In this document: positions 8,736 through 17,717 of the stretch, piece after piece
Numbering within the stretch: the stretch's first letter is position 1
Layout of the letters: every line of letters starts with the position of its first letter
From: Methylobacterium longum
GTDB lineage: Bacteria > Pseudomonadota > Alphaproteobacteria > Rhizobiales > Beijerinckiaceae
Direction of reading: 5' to 3'
NCBI RefSeq assembly: GCF_022179385.1
Contig: NZ_BPQS01000007.1
Location: 124,001 to 188,000 of the forward strand
Length of the DNA stretch: 64,000 nt
Position numbers and translations under genes: made by a program
The notes under the pieces: model-generated
What the model saw: only the letters and a program-made list of their open reading frames with translations
What the model was told of the DNA's origin: nothing
Database searches by the model: none

Positions 8736-10649
8736 GTGACAGCGCAGACCGCCACCGGACGCCTCCTCGCCGCGACGCTCCTCGTCGCCTGCCTCCAGTT
8801 CACCCCTGCGCGCGCGCAGGAGCCGGTCGCGATGCCGTCCACGCCCGCCGCGATGCCGGCCGCCAACGGGCAATGGACCCACGCGATCACGCTGATGGGT
8901 CAGCCGAAATACGGCCCCTCCTTCAAGCATTTCGATTACGCCGACCCGGCCGCGCCCAAGGGCGGCATGGTCCGCTTCGGCGCGCAGGGCGGCTTCGACA
9001 ATTTCAACATCGTCGTCACGGGCCTCAAGGGCGACCTCGAGGGCGGCATCCAGCAGATCTACGATTCGCTGATGACGGAATCGGCGGACGAGCCGTTCAC
9101 CTCCTACGGTCTGCTCGCCGAGGCGGTGCGGATCGCCCCCGATCTGGGCTCGGTCTCCTACCGGCTGCGCGAGGACGCCCGCTGGCACGACGGCAAGCCG
9201 ATCACCCCCGAGGACGTGGTCTGGTCCTTCGACGTGCTGAAGGCCAACAGCCCGTTCTACGCCGCCTATTATCAGACCGTCGCCAAGGCCGAGGCGAGCG
9301 GGCCGCACGAGGTGACCTTCACCTTCTCGGAGACCGGCAATCGCGAGTTGCCGCAGGTCATCGGGCAACTCCGGATCCTGCCCAAGCACTGGTGGACCGC
9401 CAAGGATGCCAGCGGCCGGCAGCGCAGCGTCACCGAGACGACCCTGGAACCGCCGCTGGGCTCCGGCCCTTACCGGCTGGCGAAGTTCGAGCCCGGCCGC
9501 ACCGCGACCTACACCCGCGTGCCGGATTACTGGGGCAAGGACCTACCGGTGAATGCCGGCCGCTACAACTTCGATACCGAGCGCTACGAGTACTTCCGCG
9601 ACGGCACCGTGCTGGTCGAGGCGCTGAAGGGCGACCTCTACGATTATCGTGTCGAGAACATCGCCCGGAATTGGGCGACGGCCTACGAGGATTTCCCGGC
9701 GGTGCGGGAAGGACGCCTGATCAAGGAGGCGTTCCCCGACCGCGGCATGGGCCTCATGCAGGCCTTCACGTTCAACACCCGCCGGGAGAAGTTCAAGGAT
9801 CCGCGCGTCCGCCGAGCCTTCAACCTCGCGATGAACTACGAGGAGATGAACAAGGCCCTGTTCTACGGCCTCTACAAGCGCATCAACTCCTACTTCTTCG
9901 GCTCGGAACTGGCCTCCACGGGCCTGCCGGAAGGCGACGAGAAGGCGATCCTCGAGAGCGTCAGGGACAAGGTCCCGCCCTCGGTCTTCACCACGCCTTA
10001 CGCGAACCCGGTGAACGACAGTCCGGAGGCCGTGCGCAAGAACCTCCGCGAAGCCGTCGGCCTGCTGCGCGAGGCGGGTTACGACCTGCGCGGCGGCAAG
10101 ATGGTCAGCAAGGCGACCGGCGAGCCGCTGACCGTCGAGTTCTTGGAGTTCCAGAGCACCTTCGAGCGCGTGATCCTGCCGTTCTCGGCACAGCTGAAGC
10201 TCATCGGCATCGACGCGACGCTGCGCGTGATCGACCAAGCGCAGTACCAGAACCGAATCCGCAACTTCGACTTCGACATCACGACGTCGAACTGGGGCGA
10301 GTCGCTGTCGCCCGGAAACGAGCAGCGCGAGTACTGGGGCTCGGCGGCGGCCGACAAGCCCGGTTCGCGCAACCTGATCGGGATCAAGGATCCCGGCATC
10401 GACGCGCTGATCGAGAAGGTGATCTTCGCCAAGGACCGGCCCACGGTGATCGCCGCGACCCGGGCGCTCGACCGGGTGCTGCTGGCCCACGATTACGTCG
10501 TGCCGCAATGGGCCTCCGACCAGCAGCGGACCCTGCGCTGGAACCGGTTCGGCCACCCGGCGATCCTGCCGCTCTACGCCAGTTCCGGCTTTCCGACGAC
10601 GTGGTGGTACGACGAGAAGCTCGCCGCCAAGACCGGGGCGCCCCGTTGA
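8736..10649 (+). CDS. Extracellular solute-binding protein family 5, YejA-type
   Basis: Protein of 637 residues with a signal peptide (GRLLAATLLVACLQFTPARA) and the family-5 oligopeptide-binding layout: YDSLMTESADEP, the WHDGKPITPEDVVWSFDVL segment, LGSGPYR and VPDYWGKDLPVNAG. YejA-type proteins bind di- to oligopeptides in the periplasm for an ABC importer. The GTG at 8736 is preceded by GGAGA at 8721-8725. The stop overlaps the TTG of the next gene, so the two paralogues are translationally coupled. A tryptophan-rich C-terminus (FPTTWWYDEKLAAKTG) matches the family end, so the protein is full length. Confidence 0.9.
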   Translation: MTAQTATGRLLAATLLVACLQFTPARAQEPVAMPSTPAAMPAANGQWTHAITLMGQPKYGPSFKHFDYADPAAPKGGMVRFGAQGGFDNFNIVVTGLKGDLEGGIQQIYDSLMTESADEPFTSYGLLAEAVRIAPDLGSVSYRLREDARWHDGKPITPEDVVWSFDVLKANSPFYAAYYQTVAKAEASGPHEVTFTFSETGNRELPQVIGQLRILPKHWWTAKDASGRQRSVTETTLEPPLGSGPYRLAKFEPGRTATYTRVPDYWGKDLPVNAGRYNFDTERYEYFRDGTVLVEALKGDLYDYRVENIARNWATAYEDFPAVREGRLIKEAFPDRGMGLMQAFTFNTRREKFKDPRVRRAFNLAMNYEEMNKALFYGLYKRINSYFFGSELASTGLPEGDEKAILESVRDKVPPSVFTTPYANPVNDSPEAVRKNLREAVGLLREAGYDLRGGKMVSKATGEPLTVEFLEFQSTFERVILPFSAQLKLIGIDATLRVIDQAQYQNRIRNFDFDITTSNWGESLSPGNEQREYWGSAAADKPGSRNLIGIKDPGIDALIEKVIFAKDRPTVIAATRALDRVLLAHDYVVPQWASDQQRTLRWNRFGHPAILPLYASSGFPTTWWYDEKLAAKTGAPR

Positions 10650-12505
10650 GGCGGATCTGGACGCCGAGCCGCCGCGCCCTCGTCCTCGGCGCAAGTGCCC
10701 TCGCGGCGATCCGGCCCGGCCGCGCGGTCCGGGCCGCCGATGGGGAGCGGCACGGCCTCTCGAGCTTCGGCGAGCTGAAATACGGCCCGGATTTCGAGCG
10801 CTTCGCCTACGTCAATCCGATGGCGCCCCGAGGCGGCCGGTTCTCGGGCCAGCTCGCCGCGTCGATCGGCAATCAGGCACTCAACACCTTCAACACGCTC
10901 AACATCTACGTGCTGCGCGGCGAGGGCGCGGCCGGGATGAACCTGACCTTCGACAGCCTGATGGTCCGCGCCCTCGACGAGCCGGACGCGGTTTACGGCC
11001 TCGCGGCGCGCTCGGTCGCGGTGAGCCCGGACGGCCTGACCTACGTGTTCTCCCTCCGCCCGCAGGCCCGGTTCCACGACGGCTCGCGGCTCACCGCACG
11101 CGACGCGGCCTTCAGCCTCAAGCTCCTGCGGGACAAGGGGCACCCGGAGATCGCCGAGGTAATCCGCGCCATGACGGATGCCCGCGCCGAGGACGACGCG
11201 CGGCTGGTCGTCACCTTCGCGCCGGATCGCGCCCGGGATCTGCCGCTGTTCGTGGCGCAACTCCCGATCTTCTCCGCCGCCTATTACGGCGGCCGCGACT
11301 TCGAAGCTTCGACCCTGGAGCCGCCCCTGGGCTCGGGCCCGTATCGGGTCGGCACGGTCGATTCCGGCCGCTCCATCGGTCTGGAGCGCGTGCCGGATTA
11401 CTGGGCCGCGGACTTGCCGGTGAATGTCGGCCAGAACAACTTCGACGCGATCCGCTACGAGTATTTCCGCGACCGCACCGTGGCGTTCGAGGCGTTCAAG
11501 AGCGGCGCCTTCACCTTCCGCGAGGAATTCACCGCCCGAGTCTGGGCGACCGGCTACGACTTCCCGGCGCTGGCCGAGGGCCGGGTCGTCCGCGAGACGG
11601 TGCCGGATGCCCGACCCAGCGGCACACAGGGCTGGTGGATCAACACCCGCCGCGCGGCGTTCCGCGATCCCCGGGTCCGCGAGGCGATCGGCCTGTGCTT
11701 CGACTTCGAGTGGTCGAACCGGAATCTGATGTACGGCGCCTACGCGCGCACGGCGTCGTTCTTCGAGAATTCCGATCTCAAGGCGACAGGCAAGCCGTCG
11801 TCCGAGGAACTGGTTCTGCTGGAGCCGCTGAAGGATCTGCCCCCGGAGGTGTTCGGCGAGGCCTGGACGCCGCCCGTCTCGGACGGGTCCGGCCAGGACC
11901 GCGCCCTGCTCAAGCGCGCCGACGCGCTGCTGCGGGAGGCGGGCTGCACCCGCCAGGGCGGCAGCCTCGCGCTGCCCGGCGGGCAGCCCCTGACCCTGGA
12001 GGTGCTGGACGAGGACCCGGTCTTCCAGGCGGTCACGCAGCCGTTCATCCGCAACCTGGGCCTGCTCGGGATCAAGGCGACGCAACGCACGGTCGATCCG
12101 TCGCAGTATCAAGCCCGGCTCAAGGATTTCGACTTCGATCTCACGGCGCGCCGGTACAGCAGCGGCGTGACCCCGGGCGCGGAATTGCGCGAGACCTACG
12201 GCTCCCGGGCGGCCGGGACTGCGGGCTCCAACAACCTGTCGGGGATCGCGGACTCGGCCATCGACGCCCTGCTCACGGCGATCGCGGACGCCAAGTCGCG
12301 GGCGGATCTGACCACCGCCTGCCGGGCCCTCGACCGGGTCCTGCGGGCCGGCCGCTACTGGGTGCCGATGTGGTACGCCTCGACCCACCGCCTCGCCCTG
12401 TGGGACATCTACGGCCGCCCGGCCAACCCACCGAAATACGACCTCGGCGCGCCGGCCACATGGTGGTTCGACGCCGAGAAGGCCAAGCGGATCGGGCGGG
12501 ACTGA
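10646..12505 (+). CDS. Second YejA-type solute-binding protein, tandem paralogue
   Basis: Protein of 619 residues, a paralogue of the preceding gene (shared LGSGPYR, VPDYWAADLPVNVG, IRYEYFRD and a C-terminal ATWWFDAEKA). The TTG at 10646 overlaps the upstream stop codon. The N-terminus, MRRIWTPSRRALVLGASALAA, has a twin-arginine-like SRRALVL motif, so export may be through Tat rather than Sec, unlike its neighbour. The frame stays open far upstream in the shadow of the first gene, but only the part from 10646 resembles the family. It probably feeds the same permease with a different peptide range. Confidence 0.87.
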   Translation: MRRIWTPSRRALVLGASALAAIRPGRAVRAADGERHGLSSFGELKYGPDFERFAYVNPMAPRGGRFSGQLAASIGNQALNTFNTLNIYVLRGEGAAGMNLTFDSLMVRALDEPDAVYGLAARSVAVSPDGLTYVFSLRPQARFHDGSRLTARDAAFSLKLLRDKGHPEIAEVIRAMTDARAEDDARLVVTFAPDRARDLPLFVAQLPIFSAAYYGGRDFEASTLEPPLGSGPYRVGTVDSGRSIGLERVPDYWAADLPVNVGQNNFDAIRYEYFRDRTVAFEAFKSGAFTFREEFTARVWATGYDFPALAEGRVVRETVPDARPSGTQGWWINTRRAAFRDPRVREAIGLCFDFEWSNRNLMYGAYARTASFFENSDLKATGKPSSEELVLLEPLKDLPPEVFGEAWTPPVSDGSGQDRALLKRADALLREAGCTRQGGSLALPGGQPLTLEVLDEDPVFQAVTQPFIRNLGLLGIKATQRTVDPSQYQARLKDFDFDLTARRYSSGVTPGAELRETYGSRAAGTAGSNNLSGIADSAIDALLTAIADAKSRADLTTACRALDRVLRAGRYWVPMWYASTHRLALWDIYGRPANPPKYDLGAPATWWFDAEKAKRIGRD

Positions 12506-12509
12506 GACC

Positions 12510-13616
12510 ATGCTCGCCTATATCCTGCGCCGCATTGGCCTGATGATTCCGACCCTGTTCGGGATCATGCTGATCACCTTCACCATCGTGCAGTTCGCTC
12601 CAGGCGGCCCGGTGGAGCGGGTGCTGTCGCAGCTGCAAGGCCAGCGCGACGGCGCGATGTCGCGCGTGACCGGCGGCTCCGGCGACCTGGGCGGCGCCAG
12701 CCGGCCGTCGGCCGGTGGCGGCGAGGCGAGTTCCCGCTACCGCGGGGCCCAGGGCCTGAGCCCGGAATTCATCGCCAAGCTGGAGACGCAGTTCGGCTTC
12801 GACAAGCCGGCGCCCGAGCGCTTCGCCAAGATGCTGTGGGACTACGTCCGCTTCGATTTCGGTCGCAGCTACTTCCGCGACGTCACCGTGATCCAGCTGA
12901 TCAAGGAGCGCCTGCCGGTCTCGATCTCGCTCGGCCTGTGGATGACGCTCCTGTCCTACGCGATCTCGATCCCGCTGGGCATCCGCAAGGCCGTGAAGGA
13001 CGGCGAGCGCTTCGACCGCTGGACGTCCTTCGTGGTGATCATCGGCTACGCGATCCCGGGCTTCATGTTCGGCCTGATGCTGATCATCCTGTTCGCGGGC
13101 GGCTCGTTCTATCAATGGTTCCCGCTGCGCGGCCTGACCAGCGAGGGCTGGGAGGGCTTCTCGGCCTGGCACAAGGTGACCGACTACACGTGGCACATGG
13201 TGCTGCCGCTGACCGCCCTGGTGATCGGCGCCTTCGCGACCTCGACCCTGCTGACCAAGAACTCGTTCCTCGACGAGATCCGCAAGCAGTACGTGCTGAC
13301 CGCGCGGATGAAGGGCCTGTCCCAGCGGCGCGTCCTCTACGGCCACGTCTTCCGCAACGCCATGCTGATCGTGATCGCGGGCTTTCCCGGGGCCTTCATC
13401 TCGGCCTTCTTCACCGGCTCGCTGCTGATCGAGACGATCTTCTCCCTGGACGGCCTGGGGGAACTGTCCTTCCGGGCGATCGTGGGCCGCGACTACCCGG
13501 TGGTGTTCGCCACCCTCTACATCTTCTCGCTGCTTGGGCTCGCGGTGAACCTGCTGTCCGACCTGATCTACGTCTGGATCGACCCGCGGATCGACTTCTC
13601 GGCGCGGGCGACCTGA
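12510..13616 (+). CDS. yejB: ABC peptide transporter permease, YejB-type
   Basis: Protein of 368 residues with an N-terminal membrane segment (RIGLMIPTLFGIMLITFTIV) and a C-terminal BPD_transp_1 domain with five or so helices. The permease EAA-like loop is LTARMKGLSQRRVLYGHVFRNAM. Between them is a hydrophilic stretch (about 40-90) typical of YejB. It starts 4 nt after the second binding protein, so the three genes form one transcript. In most alphaproteobacteria yejE (second permease) and yejF (double ATPase) follow directly. Here the next gene is on the opposite strand 19 bp away, so the partners must be encoded elsewhere or are lost. Confidence 0.88.
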   Translation: MLAYILRRIGLMIPTLFGIMLITFTIVQFAPGGPVERVLSQLQGQRDGAMSRVTGGSGDLGGASRPSAGGGEASSRYRGAQGLSPEFIAKLETQFGFDKPAPERFAKMLWDYVRFDFGRSYFRDVTVIQLIKERLPVSISLGLWMTLLSYAISIPLGIRKAVKDGERFDRWTSFVVIIGYAIPGFMFGLMLIILFAGGSFYQWFPLRGLTSEGWEGFSAWHKVTDYTWHMVLPLTALVIGAFATSTLLTKNSFLDEIRKQYVLTARMKGLSQRRVLYGHVFRNAMLIVIAGFPGAFISAFFTGSLLIETIFSLDGLGELSFRAIVGRDYPVVFATLYIFSLLGLAVNLLSDLIYVWIDPRIDFSARAT

Positions 13617-13635
13617 CCCCAAGGGGTGCGGGTCG

Positions 13636-14127
13636 TCAGCGGTCCGGCAGGCGCAGGGCGCCGTCCGGCGTGGGCGGCTCGCCGTGCGTCGGTCCGGCCA
13701 AGCCCAGCAGCGCCGCGATCGCCTCCCCGTCCGGCGCGCCGAGGAGATCCGCCAGGGTGTAGCGGTCGAGGACCGCGAGGAACGCAGCCAGGGCCTCGCC
13801 CAGCACCCGCCGGAGCCGGCACGGGGCCGTGATCGCGCAGGCGCCGCCGCCGAAGCACTCGACCAGTGCCAGATCGTCCTCGGTCTGACGCACCACCGCC
13901 CCGACGACGATCTCCCCCGGCGGCAGCGCCAGCCGGAGTCCGCCGCCCCGCCCGCGGATCGTCCGGATCAGGCCGAGCCGGCCCAGTTGATGGACCACCT
14001 TGTTCAGGTGGTTCTCCGAGATGCCATAGGCGCGCGCGATCGCGGCGATCGAGCTCTGCTCGGGCTCATGGAGGCCGACGTAGATCAGGGTGCGCAGAGC
14101 GTAGTCCGTATAGCGGGTCAGACGCAT
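13636..14127 (-). CDS. nsrR: Rrf2-family nitric-oxide-sensing repressor, NsrR-like
   Basis: Protein of 163 residues: an Rrf2 winged helix (MRLTRYTDYALRTLIYVGLH, then ISENHLNKVVHQLGRLGLI, the recognition helix) and three cysteines at 91, 97 and 103 (C-x5-C-x5-C). This spacing matches NsrR, whose iron-sulfur cluster reacts with NO and releases DNA. The ATG at 14127 gives the canonical N-terminus; a longer frame to 14262 would run through the regulatory region. It is divergent from hmp, its classical target, and two NsrR-like operators lie between them. The stop is 19 bp from that of yejB, convergent. Confidence 0.88.
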   Translation of the reverse strand: MRLTRYTDYALRTLIYVGLHEPEQSSIAAIARAYGISENHLNKVVHQLGRLGLIRTIRGRGGGLRLALPPGEIVVGAVVRQTEDDLALVECFGGGACAITAPCRLRRVLGEALAAFLAVLDRYTLADLLGAPDGEAIAALLGLAGPTHGEPPTPDGALRLPDR

Positions 14128-14242
14128 CTCAACTCCAGAAGCCGATCCCTGCCGGGGGATGCACCGTGCGCCACGGGTTCGATCCGTAAGCCGTGAGGAT
14201 GGCGGGCACCACCGTCGACCCGGTGACAGATGTCGTATCCAT

Positions 14243-14305
14243 AAGATGTATTCCGCTTGCACCTTTTCGAGGGCCGCGCTAAAAGATGCATGTCAGATAC
14301 ACCTT
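14243..14305. promoter_or_regulatory. Two NsrR-type operators between nsrR and hmp
   Basis: Two 23-bp imperfect palindromes have the same architecture: AAGATGTA-N7-TGCACCTT (14243-14265) and AAGATGCA-N7-TACACCTT (14283-14305), with starts 40 bp apart. Both fit the published NsrR consensus of AAGATGCAT-type half sites. The first covers the candidate hmp -35 and the second covers the -10 and start region, an arrangement suited to repression that is lifted by NO. Confidence 0.72.
14257..14285 (+). promoter_or_regulatory. Candidate hmp promoter
   Basis: TTGCAC (14257-14262), a 17-bp spacer, then TAAAAG (14280-14285) form a reasonable -35/-10 pair 33 bp before the hmp start codon. Both elements overlap NsrR-like operators. 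Assigned by eye. Confidence 0.5.
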
Positions 14306-14317
14306 TAGAGCTGTGAC

Positions 14318-15559
14318 ATGCCCGCTCCGCTGTCCCCCGCCACCATCAGCCTCATCAAGGCCACCGTACCGGCCCTGGAGGCCCACGGCCTCACCATCAC
14401 GAAGCGCATGTACGAGCGCCTCTTCGCGGATCCGGCGATGCGCGACCTCTTCAACCAGTCCCACCACGGCGAGACCGGTTCGCAGCCGAAGGCCCTGGCC
14501 CAGGCCGTGCTCGCCTACGCCCGCAACATCGACAATCTGAGTGTCCTGGCGGGCGCGGTGGAACGGATCGCGCAGAAGCACGTCGCGCTGAACATCCTGC
14601 CGGAGCACTATCCCTTCGTGGCCGACGCCCTGCTCGGCGCGATCGGGGACGTGCTCGGCGAGGCCGCCACGCCCGAGATCGCCACCGCCTGGGGGGAGGC
14701 CTACTGGTTCCTGGCGGAGCTGCTGATCGGCCGGGAGGCCGCGATCTACCGCGACCACGCCGGCAAGCCCGGCGGCTGGAACGGCTGGCGCGACTTCGTG
14801 GTCGAGAGCGTCGCGCTGGAGAGCGAGACGATCCGCTCCTTCGTCCTGGTTCCCGCCGATGGCGGTCCGGTGCTGCGGCATCGGCCGGGACAGTATCTCG
14901 GCTTTCTCCTGGATCTGCCGGGCCGCGGCGTGCTGAAGCGGAACTACTCGATCTCCTGCGCGCCGAGCGACCGGGCCTACCGCATCACCGTCAAGCGCGA
15001 GGTCGCGCCGGGTCGCCCGGCCGGAATCGCCTCGAACTGGCTGCACGACCACGCCCGGCCCGGCACCGTGTTGAAGGTGGCCGCGCCCGCGGGCGACTTC
15101 GCCCTCGACGGGCAGAGCGACGAACCCGTGGTGCTGGTCAGCGGCGGCGTCGGGCTGACACCGATGATGAGCATGCTGGAGACGATCGCGACGGCCAGCC
15201 CGGACCGGCCGACCTGGTACGTCCACGGGGCCCTGTTCGGCCGCGTGCACGCCCTGCGCGATCACGCCCGGACGCTCGCGACGCGGGCCGGCAACACGAA
15301 GCTCGCGACCTTCTACGCGGCGCCCGAACCCGCGGATCGGCACGGCGAGGATTACGACGTTCAGGGCCTGATCACGGCGGACTGGCTGGTGCAGAACACG
15401 CCGCACGACCGCGCGACCTACTACCTCTGCGGTCCCAAGCCGTTCCTGCGGGATCTCGTCACCGGGCTGGCGCGCCACGGCGTCCCGACCGAGCGGGTGA
15501 AGTTCGAGTTCTTCGGGCCGGCTGACGACCTCGTCGAGGAACCCCGCCAAGCGGCCTAG
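14318..15559 (+). CDS. hmp: Flavohaemoglobin, nitric oxide dioxygenase
   Basis: Protein of 413 residues that converts NO and O2 to nitrate using NAD(P)H. The N-terminal globin domain (1-145) has the proximal haem histidine at about 88 (IAQKHVALNI) and a B10 tyrosine near 32. A ferredoxin-reductase module follows, with the FAD motif RNYS (208-211) and the NAD-binding GGVGLTPMM (276-284), and the C-terminal YYLCGPKPFL. The length is as expected for Hmp. The ATG at 14318 lies immediately after the second NsrR-like operator. Expression should be induced by NO through the divergent nsrR. The gene may protect the cell during denitrification by neighbours or on plant surfaces. Confidence 0.95.
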   Translation: MPAPLSPATISLIKATVPALEAHGLTITKRMYERLFADPAMRDLFNQSHHGETGSQPKALAQAVLAYARNIDNLSVLAGAVERIAQKHVALNILPEHYPFVADALLGAIGDVLGEAATPEIATAWGEAYWFLAELLIGREAAIYRDHAGKPGGWNGWRDFVVESVALESETIRSFVLVPADGGPVLRHRPGQYLGFLLDLPGRGVLKRNYSISCAPSDRAYRITVKREVAPGRPAGIASNWLHDHARPGTVLKVAAPAGDFALDGQSDEPVVLVSGGVGLTPMMSMLETIATASPDRPTWYVHGALFGRVHALRDHARTLATRAGNTKLATFYAAPEPADRHGEDYDVQGLITADWLVQNTPHDRATYYLCGPKPFLRDLVTGLARHGVPTERVKFEFFGPADDLVEEPRQAA

Positions 15560-15566
15560 ACGGCGC

Positions 15567-16385
15567 TCACGCGGCCCCGTCGCCACGGGGCGGGCGCTCC
15601 GGACCGAGCACCCGCGCCACGGTCGTCCGCAGGGCCTGCGCGCTCCGATACCCGACGGCCGCCGCGACCGCCCGCGGCGGCCGGCCCTCGGCCGCCAGGG
15701 CCAGCGCCCGGATCACCCGGGCCCGGGCCCGCCAATCGCCGAAGCTCAGGCCCGTCTCCGCGCGGAAACCACGCGTCAGGGTCCGCCGGCTCGCCCCGGC
15801 GCGGTCGGCCCAGGCATCGAGATCCGACGCCTGGGCCGGATCCTCGATAATCCCCAGGCAGACCCGGCGCAGGCGCGGGTCGCGCGGCAGCGGCAGGGTC
15901 AGAGGCGTCGCGGGGGCGCGGCCGATCTCGTCGAGCACGAGGGCGGCGAGATGGCCGCCGCGGCCGTCCTGATCGTACAGCACCGGCTCTTCCGCCAGCG
16001 CGGCCAGCGCGGCGGCGAGCAGCGGCGACACCGCGATGACCCGGCAGCCCGTCGGGAAGTCCGCGACGGTATCGGGGTCGAGGTAGGCCGAGCACATCGC
16101 CACAGCGCCGTGCGTCGCCACCGCGTGGGGCAGGCGCGGCGGGATCCAGAGGGCGTGGCCCTCGGGCACGACCCAGGTCCCGTCCTCGGCGGACGCCATC
16201 ATCAGGCCGGTGGTGGCGTAGAGGAGTTGCGCCCGCGGATGGAAATGCCGGTCGAGCCTCATCCCGGCCGCGTAGGCCTTCGGCATCACCGCGACGGCGC
16301 GGGGCACGTCCTGATAGTCGGCGGCATTCGTGGAACGCCCGTCGGGACGCGCCAGGCCCGGGGAGATTGGCCCGTTCGCATTCAT
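15567..16385 (-). CDS. AraC-family transcriptional regulator with cupin sensor
   Basis: Protein of 272 residues. The N-terminal cupin-like domain has HFHPRAQLLYATTG and VPEGHALWIPPRLPH, typical of AraC regulators that sense small ligands. The C-terminal part carries two HTH units (DLDAWADRAGASRRTLTRGFRAETGLSF and RAVAAAVGYRSAQALRTTV). It is divergent from the MFS transporter at 16448, with 62 bp between starts, so it probably controls that transporter. The final helix is somewhat truncated compared with standard AraC proteins (VLGPERPPRGDGAA). Confidence 0.87.
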   Translation of the reverse strand: MNANGPISPGLARPDGRSTNAADYQDVPRAVAVMPKAYAAGMRLDRHFHPRAQLLYATTGLMMASAEDGTWVVPEGHALWIPPRLPHAVATHGAVAMCSAYLDPDTVADFPTGCRVIAVSPLLAAALAALAEEPVLYDQDGRGGHLAALVLDEIGRAPATPLTLPLPRDPRLRRVCLGIIEDPAQASDLDAWADRAGASRRTLTRGFRAETGLSFGDWRARARVIRALALAAEGRPPRAVAAAVGYRSAQALRTTVARVLGPERPPRGDGAA

Positions 16386-16447
16386 ATCCGGCCCGACACC
16401 TCCATCGGGTCAGGCTATCAGGGTCCGATCCCGGAGGATACGCCGCG

Positions 16448-17644
16448 ATGGATTCGGACACGCTGTCCCGCCGTACCCTGCGCTTCGTCAACGTCGCGCA
16501 CGCCCTCGACCATTTCGTACTGCTGATCTACCCGACCGCGGTCATCGCCATCGCGGTGCAGACGGGCCTGGGCTACGGCGAGCTGATCGGGCTCGCCACC
16601 GGCGCCTTCGTAGCCTTCGGCCTGTGCTCGCTGCCGATGGGCTCGCTCGCCGACCGGTTCGGGCGGCGCAACATGCTGGCCCTGTTCTTCTTCGGCTACG
16701 GCCTGTCCTGCCTCGGCGTGGCGAGCGCCTCGACGCCGCTGGGATTCGCCGTCTGGCTCTGCGTGCTCGGGCTCGCCTCGGCGATCTACCACCCGGTCGG
16801 CTCGGCCATGCTGGTGACCCATGCCCGCCGGCTCGGCCGTGATCTCGGCATCAACGGGGTCTGGGGCAATTTCGGCGCGGCCTCGGCGTCCGGTATCACG
16901 GCGTTGCTCGCGGCGACCGCCGGGTGGCGCGCGGCCTTCGTGGTGCCGGGCCTCGTCTGCCTCGCCTGCGGGGCCGCCTTCGTGGCGATGGTGCCGGACG
17001 ACGGCGAGGCTTCGGCCAAGAAGGCCGGCGGCGCGGCCGTGATCCCGGTGACCCGTCCCTGGGCGCTGATGGCGATGTTCGGCCTGTCGATCTTCGCGGG
17101 CGGCCTGACCTTCAACCTGACCACGATCAGCCTGCCTAAGGTGATCGACGAGGGCATCGGCCACGCCCTGCCGCTGGCGCTCATCGGCTCCCTCACCACC
17201 GGGGTGTTCCTGTTCGGCGCCCTGATGCAGCTCGCCATGGGCCGCCTGATCGACCGCTACAGCCTGCCGTCGCTGTTCGTGGCGCTCTCGGTGCTGCAGC
17301 CGCTGGGCCTGGGGATCGCCGCCCTCTCCACCGGCCTGCCGCTGCTGGCCGGGCTCGTGCTCGCCATGACGGCGATCTACGGACAGGTGGTGATCAACGA
17401 CGCGATGATCGCCCGCTACGTGCCGCCCGCCTATCGGGCCCGGGCGTACAGCGTGCGCTACTTCGTGGGCTTCACGGCGAGCGGCTTCGTGGTGCCGGCC
17501 ATCGCGCTGCTCCACGATCGGGGCGGGTTCGCTCTGGTCCTCGGCGTCGCCTCCGCCTGCGGGGCGGTGATCTGGCTCTCGGCCGTCGGCTTCCTGAAGC
17601 TGACGCAGGGCGGCGCGCGACCCGGGCTCGCGGCGGCGGAGTAG
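16448..17644 (+). CDS. Major facilitator superfamily transporter
   Basis: Protein of 398 residues with about 12 membrane helices. The loop 2-3 motif is GSLADRFGRRNML, and a YHPVGSAM segment in helix 4 resembles the Fsr (fosmidomycin-resistance) branch of drug exporters. The ATG at 16448 has GGAGG at 16433-16437 and begins with MDSDTLSRRTLRFVNVAHALDHF; a longer frame overlaps the divergent regulator. It is probably an exporter of a small molecule under control of the adjacent AraC protein; the substrate is unknown. Confidence 0.87.
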   Translation: MDSDTLSRRTLRFVNVAHALDHFVLLIYPTAVIAIAVQTGLGYGELIGLATGAFVAFGLCSLPMGSLADRFGRRNMLALFFFGYGLSCLGVASASTPLGFAVWLCVLGLASAIYHPVGSAMLVTHARRLGRDLGINGVWGNFGAASASGITALLAATAGWRAAFVVPGLVCLACGAAFVAMVPDDGEASAKKAGGAAVIPVTRPWALMAMFGLSIFAGGLTFNLTTISLPKVIDEGIGHALPLALIGSLTTGVFLFGALMQLAMGRLIDRYSLPSLFVALSVLQPLGLGIAALSTGLPLLAGLVLAMTAIYGQVVINDAMIARYVPPAYRARAYSVRYFVGFTASGFVVPAIALLHDRGGFALVLGVASACGAVIWLSAVGFLKLTQGGARPGLAAAE

Positions 17645-17717
17645 CGCCGTGGTTTGCGGGTCGGGGCCGACGCTGCTACGCGGCGCCGGTCCGATCGGCA
17701 TCATCCCCTGAACCCCC

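Noticed and set aside
8873-12505. A 1210-residue frame across both peptide-binding genes
   Set aside because: The first 590 residues are an Arg/Gly-rich shadow of the first yejA-like gene; the real gene starts at TTG 10646.
14128-14262. Longer NsrR N-terminus starting at 14262
   Set aside because: It would add 45 non-homologous residues and run over an NsrR-like operator; the family starts with MRLT at 14127.
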